From: Deltaproteobacteria bacterium
Lineage (GTDB): Bacteria > CG2-30-53-67
Direction: 5' to 3'
NCBI GenBank assembly: GCA_013151235.1
Contig: JAADIO010000041.1
Location: 1 to 42,076, forward strand
Length of the DNA stretch: 42,076 nt
A model generated the notes under the pieces. It saw only the letters and a program-made list of their open reading frames with translations. It did not search any database and was not told where the DNA came from. Below, piece by piece: positions 1 through 6,824 of this stretch. Position 1 is the stretch's first letter, and every line of letters begins with the position of its first letter. The translations under genes and the position numbers were made by a program.

Positions 1-137
1 CTCCCCACAACAGAGGAAAACTCCCCTGCCCCTTGTCCCTATCCCGCGAAGATACCATCTCCCTTTCTTCTCTCCCTTACGACCTGCAGTAATGAACCGA
101 TATCTTATCATAAAAAAGGTTTCAGGAGCAGGAAAAT

Positions 138-320
138 CGTAATGGGACAGATTCATGCTCAGTGTCAAGGGGCGGTCTGCCCCGGAGGGTCTTGACGAGC
201 CGACCGGAATCGATTTAAATCCCCCTGATAGAAGTCCGACCATGAATCCTGCCCCTGCCGATGAAAAAGGTTGTCGATCACCTGGAGATCGGTCAGGCCG
301 ATTACGTTGGATCATCCAGA
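138..320 (-). pseudogene. Rearranged relic of a PHP-domain metallohydrolase gene
   Basis: This stretch is a mosaic of four pieces of the intact PHP gene at 5265-6764, in the same orientation and order, with the intervening parts deleted. About 267-313 matches 6273-6320, 230-267 matches 5700-5738, 209-230 matches 5589-5611 and 138-214 matches 5365-5441, each with scattered substitutions. Read on the minus strand the first three blocks join in frame (VIGLTD..VIDNL, then FHRQGQDSWSDF, then YQGDLNRFR). The last block is out of frame with them at a junction sharing the bases TTCCGG, and the reading frame soon stops. There is also an in-frame TGA just before the first block. It cannot encode the enzyme. 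It starts within about 30 bases after the stop of the TPR glycosyltransferase gene. Bases 1-137 show no gene that I can support. Confidence 0.8.
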
Positions 321-344
321 ACAGCATTGGACACCTGTGTCTTG

Positions 345-2042
345 CTATCCGGGAGGACCTTTCGACAGTCCAAACCGTGTACGCAGATCATTTTTCTGCG
401 CCCGGTAGCCCTCGGGCGCCAAACGAATAAACCGTTCGGAGACCTTGGCGGCGCCAGCCGGGTTTCCTGTCAGCAGATAGGCCCTCGCCAGGTTGTACAT
501 GGCATCGTAATAGTAGGGGTTGCGCTTCAACGCCTTTCTGTAGGCATCCTCGGCTGCAGAGTAGTCCTTCGATATAAAATAGAGATTCCCGAGATTGTTG
601 AAAACGGGACTCTCGGCTCCGTCAAGTCGTGACGCCCTCTTCAGATATTCCCCGGCCTTTCTGTAATCATTTTTCTTCAGGGCCAGTTCGCTCATGTCGA
701 ACCAGAGTCGCCAGTTGCCCGGATCGATCGATACTCCCTTTTTCAGGCTCTTCTCCGCTCCGGTCAAGTCGTTCCGGTCAATCAGGGCCTGTCCCAGCAT
801 ACCGTAGAAATAGCCATCTTCGGGATATGCCCTGGAAAGCGTACCGAAGAACGAAACCTCATTATCGAAATTCGGTATCCGCTGCATCGTGCCTGCCGCA
901 TACAATACCAGCACCCCTGACACGGCAACGGCGGCCAACATGCCCGGCGAGACAGCGGAGGCATTCTTTAACGTAGAGCGCGCAATGGAGGCGCCGACAA
1001 TGAAGAGCCCGACGGATGGAAGATAACTCATGTGGTCCGCTGATGCGTACAGGCTGTTGATCGGCATGAATCCGAGGACCGGCAGGAGAAAGATGATGAA
1101 CCACAGCCCCCCGAAAAGGACCGTCCGCTCTTTGCGAAGAAAAAAGAGCAGGAACAGGAATGCAACGTCAATCACCACGGAGCCGGAGAAAGATACCCCT
1201 TTGAGGAAATAGAATCCGCTCAGGTGAACAGGCAGAAGGGATATGCGGAGATACTGCGCCAGGTTAACCGGAACATTCACCAGCCAGTCGGCAACCCTGA
1301 TCGACCCGAGGCCGGCCCCCACCCTGCCGATCACGACGCGATGTACGACGACGAAAGCTGCAAGAATGAGCGTATAGATGCTGAAATCTCTCCATCCAAT
1401 CACCGCTCGAAGATCCCGGTTCTTTCCACGCGACTCGTGCAGGTCGACGAGGAGGATGGTTGCGGGGAAGACAAACGCCAATTCCTTCGAACCGAGCGCA
1501 AGGAGGAAGGCGATACATGAAAGCACGAGCGAGACGGCTGGGCTACATCCCCTTTTCCGCCGGATGTAAAAGATCAGCGCCGGCAGAAGAAAGAATGAAC
1601 AGAGTATGTCGGTCCGCCCGGCGATCCATGCGACCGACGGAGCACGGGCCGGATGGGCGGCGAACAGGAGGGCCGAGACCATGGCAATCCAATAAGCGTC
1701 CAGCAGGAACCATATGAGGATAAAGACCTCGAACGAGACCAGACCGTGCATGACGATATTGAACAGGTGATAGGAGAAAGGGGCTCGCCCCGAAAGATCA
1801 TAGTTCATCAGATAGGTTATCGATGTAACGGGACGGTAGTAGGCGGACTGCCTTCCTTGCCCGATCGGACCGAAGGGGCTGGAAAATATCTGCGGGATAG
1901 ACCGGTTCTCATGCACCTTCGGGTCCTTCAGGATCAGGCTGGTATCATCCCAGAGAAACCCGGCACGCAGGTTTCCCCTATAGAGGACGAGTACTTCCAG
2001 CAATATCAGAATGAACCCGGCGATAACCCGTGACGGTTTCAT
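345..2042 (-). CDS. Multi-pass membrane glycosyltransferase-like protein with C-terminal TPR repeats
   Basis: This 565-residue protein has many hydrophobic helices over about residues 5-395, followed by roughly four tetratricopeptide repeats (about 410-545). The N-terminal FLWDD acidic pair (D32, D33), the YYRPVTS segment near 70 and the YHLFNIVMH segment near 95 resemble the TMTC/PMT-like GT-C fold, in which polyprenyl-phosphate sugars donate to acceptors on the outer face of the inner membrane. I chose the ATG at 2042, five bases after the upstream stop; an earlier in-frame ATG at 2120 would overlap the upstream gene by over 70 bases. It is the last gene of the UbiA-DprE1-DprE2 unit. The inferred role is a transferase using the lipid-linked pentose made by those genes. 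Neither the donor nor the acceptor can be read from the sequence. Confidence 0.8.
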   Translation of the reverse strand: MKPSRVIAGFILILLEVLVLYRGNLRAGFLWDDTSLILKDPKVHENRSIPQIFSSPFGPIGQGRQSAYYRPVTSITYLMNYDLSGRAPFSYHLFNIVMHGLVSFEVFILIWFLLDAYWIAMVSALLFAAHPARAPSVAWIAGRTDILCSFFLLPALIFYIRRKRGCSPAVSLVLSCIAFLLALGSKELAFVFPATILLVDLHESRGKNRDLRAVIGWRDFSIYTLILAAFVVVHRVVIGRVGAGLGSIRVADWLVNVPVNLAQYLRISLLPVHLSGFYFLKGVSFSGSVVIDVAFLFLLFFLRKERTVLFGGLWFIIFLLPVLGFMPINSLYASADHMSYLPSVGLFIVGASIARSTLKNASAVSPGMLAAVAVSGVLVLYAAGTMQRIPNFDNEVSFFGTLSRAYPEDGYFYGMLGQALIDRNDLTGAEKSLKKGVSIDPGNWRLWFDMSELALKKNDYRKAGEYLKRASRLDGAESPVFNNLGNLYFISKDYSAAEDAYRKALKRNPYYYDAMYNLARAYLLTGNPAGAAKVSERFIRLAPEGYRAQKNDLRTRFGLSKGPPG

Positions 2043-2047
2043 CGTCG

Positions 2048-2788
2048 TCACCCACCCCTTCCGCTCCGTTTGAATAGCGACTCCGGCGCCGCTTCTACAA
2101 GCATCATGATGTAGCGCCATATCCAGTGTGTATAAATCACGTTCCGTCTCCTCTGCTGCCCCCGGTATATCGACCGTGCCACAGCCTCCGGAGTGGATGT
2201 CAGCAGGGAAGGCAGGTTCATGCCTGCGGTCATCCTGGTCCTGACGAATCCAGGCTTCACCGTCATGACATGCACCCCTGCGCCGTATAGTCTGTTCCTG
2301 AGCCCTGATAGATAGGCGGTGAGCCCTGCCTTTGCCGATCCGTATATGTAGTTGCTCCCCCTCCCCCGGTCACCGGCGACCGAGCTGATCCCGATGATAA
2401 ACCCCTCTCTTCGCCTTTCGAGATCACCGGCAACGATATCGAGGAGACCGGCCACACCGGTGTAATTCGTATTGATAATCCGACGCGCTTCGACCGGATC
2501 GTGCTCGGCTCTTTCCTGGTCTCCCAGGAACCCCACGGCCGAAACCACCCCGAGCGGTTTCTCTCCCAGCCCCTCGTAAAATGCCTCGTGTGAATCAAAG
2601 TCGAGTATGTCAAGTTCCCTCGCCTCGGCCCTGCGTCCGGTCCTCACACCAATGTCCGCCACCAAGGGAGCAAGTGTCTCCCCGGCATCCCGCGCAGCAA
2701 GGATCAGGTCCCAGCCGTGCCGGGCATACTCGAGCGCAACCGCTCTTGCAATATCGCTCTTGGCCCCGATGATCAGCAGAATACTCAT
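2048..2788 (-). CDS. DprE2-like short-chain dehydrogenase/reductase
   Basis: This 246-residue classical SDR has a nucleotide-binding start (LLIIGAKSDIA, residues 4-14), an NTNYTG stretch near 106-111 and a catalytic triad in ISSVAGDR...YGSAK (S136, Y149, K153). In mycobacteria DprE2 reduces the 2'-keto sugar made by DprE1, giving decaprenyl-phosphoryl-arabinose with NADH. The match to that family rests on motif style (SSVAGDRGR.SN..YGSAKAG) and on the partner gene directly upstream, whose stop overlaps this start as ATGA at 2785-2788. That overlap implies translational coupling. Generic SDRs are hard to assign alone; here the pairing with a clear DprE1 homologue makes the call convincing. Confidence 0.85.
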   Translation of the reverse strand: MSILLIIGAKSDIARAVALEYARHGWDLILAARDAGETLAPLVADIGVRTGRRAEARELDILDFDSHEAFYEGLGEKPLGVVSAVGFLGDQERAEHDPVEARRIINTNYTGVAGLLDIVAGDLERRREGFIIGISSVAGDRGRGSNYIYGSAKAGLTAYLSGLRNRLYGAGVHVMTVKPGFVRTRMTAGMNLPSLLTSTPEAVARSIYRGQQRRRNVIYTHWIWRYIMMLVEAAPESLFKRSGRGG

Positions 2789-4083
2789 ATTCCCACCCTT
2801 TCAGACTGGAGCGACCGAAACGTACGGTCCATTCCGTTCTCCTTCCGGAATCGCCTGAACCTGTCTATCATCGGATACCCCTTTTCGAACGTATTCCTCC
2901 TTACGCGTACATCCTTTGCCAGATAGATCCGCCCCCCGTGATCGAGGACGAGTTCGTCAAGCCTGTCCAGAAGCGAAAAGAGTCCCGGCTCGATCTTAAA
3001 ATCGAGCGCAAGGCTGTACCCTTCAAGGGGAAAGGATAGATAGTTGTCGTTTGCCGGTCCGTAAAGTTTCAGGACCGCCAGGAACGACCCTTTGCCGGAA
3101 GCGGATATGGTATCAAGAATCTGTGACAGGCCTTTGTAACTCATCTCCATCGGGAGTATAAACTGGTACTGCGTGAAGCCGTTTCTCCCATAGATCCGAT
3201 TCCAGTGATCTACTGCGTCGAGGGGATAGAAAAATGTGTCCAGATCGACCCTGCTGCGTGATATCCGTCGGCGTATCCTTCCGTAATATAACCCGTTGAA
3301 TGCCCGGACAGTCCGGCTATTCAACATACATGACGGAAGATTGAACGGGACGCCTGGTCTGCGGGACGGCCGGTAACACAAATCTCCGTCATCGGCGAAA
3401 TCTCCGGTCATCAGTAATGCACGCCCAAGCTCCGGCCCACTCGCCAGGCAATCGATCCATGCAACAGAGTAAGGCACCTCCCGATATTCCTTGAAGGCCT
3501 CAAAGGTCTCGCTCAGGTCTTTTGTCTTAATGGTGGTCTGTTCCACATGTACAGAATGGATTCTTTTCATGCGGATCTTCGCGTCGAGTATGACGCCGGT
3601 CAAACCCATGCCTCCGCAGGTCGCGTGGAAGAGTTCGGAATTCATGCCGCTGGAACAGGTAAGGACCTCTCCGTCCGGCGTCATCATCCGGAATTCCACC
3701 ACGCAACTACTGAAACAGCCCGCCACATGGTGGTTTTTGCCGTGCACATCGCTCGCAATGGCACCCCCCACCGTGATCAGCTTGGTGCCGGGAGTGACCG
3801 AGAGGAACCACCCCCGAGGCACAAAAACCTCAAGTATCCCGGAGAGAAGCGCTCCCGCCTGAATGTGGAGAATCCCTTGCTCACGATCAAAGCCGAGAAA
3901 ACAGTCGTGCGGCACAACCTCAATCAGACTCCTCCCGAGGGCACTGTCTCCATAACTTCTTCCGTTCCCCCGCGGGATCATCTCATCGTTTGAATGCATA
4001 ATATCCACGAGATCGCTCTCCCGCTCGAACAGGAGACGCCGACACTCTATTTCAGGATACATCCCCCAGCTCGTACAGAGCAT
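2785..4083 (-). CDS. DprE1-like FAD-dependent polyprenyl-phosphoribose oxidase
   Basis: This 432-residue flavoprotein of the VAO/FAD_binding_4 and ALO type closely follows mycobacterial DprE1. The FAD-binding blocks PRGNGRSYGD (37-46, Y44) and TVGGAIASDVHGKNHH (104-119, H114) are present. The C-terminal segment FPLEGYSLALDF..IYLAKD carries K390, matching catalytic K418 of the tuberculosis enzyme. The residue equal to its Cys387 is Ala359; the 31-residue spacing to the lysine is conserved. DprE1 oxidises the 2'-hydroxyl of polyprenyl-phosphoryl-ribose, the first half of the epimerisation to arabinose. The ATG at 4083 has GAGGA about eight bases upstream. The gene lies between the UbiA-type gene and the DprE2-like gene, as expected for one pathway. 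The carrier lipid here is probably undecaprenyl rather than decaprenyl (inference). Confidence 0.92.
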   Translation of the reverse strand: MLCTSWGMYPEIECRRLLFERESDLVDIMHSNDEMIPRGNGRSYGDSALGRSLIEVVPHDCFLGFDREQGILHIQAGALLSGILEVFVPRGWFLSVTPGTKLITVGGAIASDVHGKNHHVAGCFSSCVVEFRMMTPDGEVLTCSSGMNSELFHATCGGMGLTGVILDAKIRMKRIHSVHVEQTTIKTKDLSETFEAFKEYREVPYSVAWIDCLASGPELGRALLMTGDFADDGDLCYRPSRRPGVPFNLPSCMLNSRTVRAFNGLYYGRIRRRISRSRVDLDTFFYPLDAVDHWNRIYGRNGFTQYQFILPMEMSYKGLSQILDTISASGKGSFLAVLKLYGPANDNYLSFPLEGYSLALDFKIEPGLFSLLDRLDELVLDHGGRIYLAKDVRVRRNTFEKGYPMIDRFRRFRKENGMDRTFRSLQSERVGI

Positions 4084-4147
4084 AAGCTGCTATCCTCATT
4101 ATTCGGTTCGAAGCCGCCGTAGACCAATTCGTCATCATCCGGCAAGT

Positions 4148-5053
4148 TTACAGATAGAGGATCCATGCAAAACAGACAATCCATCCGGCCAAAGTCCACT
4201 GGATGAAACGATCCTTCATTATAATCCTGGTGGGAGAACTGCTATCCTCCATGACCAGCGTAATCTGGAGATAACGGAGAATCCCCAGGATGACGAAAAT
4301 AACGGTGATGTAGAGATAGTGACTGTGGAATTTTTCAACAATATCCTCCGATGTTGTGTAGATCGTGTATGCCACGATCACCACGGACGCCATGATCCCC
4401 ATCGCTGTATTGAGAAAATGGATATTGTAGCCGTCGATAATCTTCCGCATCTTCTCTCCCGTGTCCAGATAGATCAACACATCGTCTCTCCTTTTTGCCA
4501 ATGCCAGGAACAGCGCAAGGAGGAAGGTCATGACAACAATCCATATTGAAAGGGGGATCCCGGTCGCCGCCGACCCGATGAAGAGACGGAGGACGAACCC
4601 GATAGCAATGGTAATAACATCGAGTATTGCAACATGTTTTAGATAGAGGGTATAGGCGATATTCATGGCAGCATAAGCAGCAAGAATGAAAAATGCAACT
4701 GCTCCAAGGATGCTGATCAACCCACCCCCCGCGGCAGCCAACATAGCCATCAGAAAAAACGCCTGCGTGGCGGATGCGGCACCCGAGGCAAGGGGTCGGT
4801 TCCTCTTTTCCGGATGATGACGGTCCTTCTCCATGTCGTGATAATCGTTAAATATATATACAGCACCGGCCGTGAGCGAAAAGGCGGCAAAGGCAATGAA
4901 TGCGTTCCACACAAGCTGGACATTCCCCACCCTGCCGGCGAAGAAAAGAGGTGCAAAGACAAAGAGATTCTTGATATGTTGATAAGGTCGCACTAAAAGC
5001 AAAAAATTCAGTCGGATATTCACTGGATCGGCACATCCCTTAAACGTCGACAA
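4148..5053 (-). CDS. UbiA-family polyprenyl-phosphate phosphoribosyltransferase
   Basis: This 301-residue integral membrane prenyltransferase-fold protein has about eight or nine hydrophobic helices. The first aspartate-rich motif is NDYHDMEKD (69-77), followed by HHPEKRNRPLASG (79-91), the signature of the 5-phosphoribosyl-diphosphate:decaprenyl-phosphate phosphoribosyltransferase subgroup. A second loop carries LALAKRRDD. The family makes polyprenyl-phosphoryl-5-phosphoribose, the substrate path leading to DprE1/DprE2. The start is a TTG at 5053 with AAGGGA nine bases upstream; a GTG at 5023 is the alternative. It is the first gene of its operon, with a promoter candidate just upstream. No separate phosphatase gene is visible in the unit, although the mycobacterial pathway uses one. 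Confidence 0.88.
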   Translation of the reverse strand: MSTFKGCADPVNIRLNFLLLVRPYQHIKNLFVFAPLFFAGRVGNVQLVWNAFIAFAAFSLTAGAVYIFNDYHDMEKDRHHPEKRNRPLASGAASATQAFFLMAMLAAAGGGLISILGAVAFFILAAYAAMNIAYTLYLKHVAILDVITIAIGFVLRLFIGSAATGIPLSIWIVVMTFLLALFLALAKRRDDVLIYLDTGEKMRKIIDGYNIHFLNTAMGIMASVVIVAYTIYTTSEDIVEKFHSHYLYITVIFVILGILRYLQITLVMEDSSSPTRIIMKDRFIQWTLAGWIVCFAWILYL

Positions 5054-5083
5054 TCAGTCTATTCCCTTGAATGGCAGGATTAG

Positions 5084-5112
5084 ATATTACAGAGAGGCAT
5101 ACAGTCCGTCAA
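5084..5112 (-). promoter_or_regulatory. Candidate sigma-70 promoter of the arabinose-donor unit
   Basis: On the minus strand TTGACG (5112-5107) and TAATAT (5089-5084) are separated by exactly 17 bases. Transcription would start near 5077, leaving a short leader that contains the AAGGGA ribosome site of the TTG start at 5053. The 210-base gap to the PHP gene contains nothing else I can identify. The promoter suggests that genes 345-5053 are transcribed separately from the exopolysaccharide genes upstream. Confidence 0.5.
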
Positions 5113-5264
5113 GAGGAATCCGTTCTGGACTTCCCCCAATTTTCAACGACTTCCTCCCCCTCTCACATTCTCTTTCCCTGGAGAGAGGATACTGAGAAAA
5201 CGACGTTGGTCGCTTCGATTGAGAGAATGGAGATATTTCCCAGAATACTCAATAATGGATACGA

Positions 5265-6764
5265 TCAGAATGGTCTCGCAGGTGCGGTACGTTTGTAGAA
5301 GATCGGATTGGAGATAATGCGGTGTTTCGGCGCACGAATCTCCACACGGATGTACCCCTTGACCCGCAAAGGGATAAATTCATACTCCTCGTCAAGGGGA
5401 AGTCTGCCGCTGAGAGTCTTGACGAGCCGACCGGAATCGATGAGGTCGGCCTCACAGAAGAGCTTTTCCTTTCCTTCGAGATAGACCGAGAGATGAACCT
5501 TCAGCGGCTTTCCCGCGCTCTTCACGGTCTCACCGGCATACGACCAGCTCAATCCGTCTTCGGTCGTGATGGAGAAATCGTCCAGCCGGAACCGATTTGA
5601 ATCCCCCTGATAAACGGCATACATCCGCCCCCTGCGCATGGCGTCAAGCACTGCGTTGCGGCTCTTCTCTTTCACCAGGAAGATGGTCTGTCCACGCCGG
5701 AAGTCCGACCATGAATTCTGCCCCTGCCGGTGAAAATCGAGACCGCAGATCCCCCAGGGGGGGTTCTTGCGTTTTCCCGCGCAATACTGCAGAAGTGTAC
5801 GGTCCCATTCCTTCCCCGGATCCGTCGCATGGATGGTATCTCCGTAGAGGGCTTCAAATCCGGTGTAGCCGTAGGTCCGCACAAGGTCCGATGGATGCGG
5901 CCCGGTATGCATCCGCACGGTCGGCAGGGAGATCCCGGCGATCTCTTTCCGGAAGACAGCCTCCCGGTCCCCGTAATGGGCCTCGGGATGGGCCCAGAAG
6001 GTCATCCCGCCATGTTCACGGACATAGTCAATCAACCGTTGATAGGGTGCAACCCCCTGGTCGCCGTGATAGGGGTCGAAGGGGGAACTCCGGAAAGGCT
6101 GCGCGTCCAGACCGCCGAGAATACCGATGATCAGCAGCACTTTGCCGGCGGTGCGGAAGATCCCCTTCCAGGAGATCAGTACCACACCGGCCAGCAGGAG
6201 CCCAAGGTAGACAAGGAAGCGGGGCAACAGGGCACGGACATTCTCCGTGGAGAAGCCGTTGTCCAGGATCGGAAGGTTGTCGATCACCCGGGGATCGGTC
6301 AGACCGATCACGTGGATATGTTTGCGCCAGTCGTGGGTAACCAGTTCCCCGCTACGGAGGGCCCCGGTCCAGTAATAGAAGGGAGCCGACTCCAGGCCCG
6401 GCACGAGGATGATCTCCGGATGGGCCGCATCGACGGCATCGACACGGGCCAGGTATTTCCGGATCCCTTCCTTCAGAACGGACCTGCGGGAACGGGTGAA
6501 AGAGAAGAGATGGGGAAATGGCGGCAGACCGTAACTCATCGCAATCCGGTCATGGTCGCTCAGAACGATGACATCGACCTGCCGCTCCCGGGCAAGTTTC
6601 ACCAGTTGGTCAAGAGTGTGCGCACCGCTGCTGAATTCCGAGGTATGGACATGAACCACGCCGGTGAGGGAGATCCACCCGCCGGCCTCTCCCGGGATGC
6701 AACAGACAAGGCCCCAAAGGATCAACCCTGCAAGAAAGGCGGTAGACCGTATGACAGTCCTCAT
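5265..6764 (-). CDS. Exported or membrane-anchored PHP-domain metallohydrolase
   Basis: This 499-residue protein starts with a signal-like hydrophobic segment (about 5-25). PHP metal-site motifs follow: VVHVHTSE (H38, H40), VLSDHD (70-72), PGLES (E125), HIHVIG (H149, H151), FWAHPEA (H259) and GLDFHR. The fold is used for phosphoesterases, including CehA/McbA-like exported members. Between the fourth and fifth motif blocks sits a hydrophobic pair of segments (about 182-198 and 207-219), an apparent membrane hairpin inserted into the PHP fold. The rest is a C-terminal beta-rich domain. The ATG at 6764 has GAGGA six bases upstream. The substrate is unknown; a polyprenyl-phosphoryl-sugar phosphatase role is possible from its place next to the UbiA/DprE genes, but that is only inference. 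A decayed copy lies at 138-320. Confidence 0.85.
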   Translation of the reverse strand: MRTVIRSTAFLAGLILWGLVCCIPGEAGGWISLTGVVHVHTSEFSSGAHTLDQLVKLARERQVDVIVLSDHDRIAMSYGLPPFPHLFSFTRSRRSVLKEGIRKYLARVDAVDAAHPEIILVPGLESAPFYYWTGALRSGELVTHDWRKHIHVIGLTDPRVIDNLPILDNGFSTENVRALLPRFLVYLGLLLAGVVLISWKGIFRTAGKVLLIIGILGGLDAQPFRSSPFDPYHGDQGVAPYQRLIDYVREHGGMTFWAHPEAHYGDREAVFRKEIAGISLPTVRMHTGPHPSDLVRTYGYTGFEALYGDTIHATDPGKEWDRTLLQYCAGKRKNPPWGICGLDFHRQGQNSWSDFRRGQTIFLVKEKSRNAVLDAMRRGRMYAVYQGDSNRFRLDDFSITTEDGLSWSYAGETVKSAGKPLKVHLSVYLEGKEKLFCEADLIDSGRLVKTLSGRLPLDEEYEFIPLRVKGYIRVEIRAPKHRIISNPIFYKRTAPARPF

Positions 6765-6824
6765 GGGACGTCCTCGTTCTCTTTCAGAAACTTTTTGACA
6801 AAAGATGGATCTCTCTTCGCCATC

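Noticed and set aside
155-430. Plus-strand open frame of 91 codons at the window start, similar to one at 5322-5600
   Set aside because: Both are antisense shadows of the PHP sequence; the resemblance reflects the duplicated PHP relic, not a small gene family.
5054-5264. Possible small gene upstream of the UbiA-type gene
   Set aside because: No open frame with a ribosome site is convincing; the gap is adequately explained by a promoter and leader.
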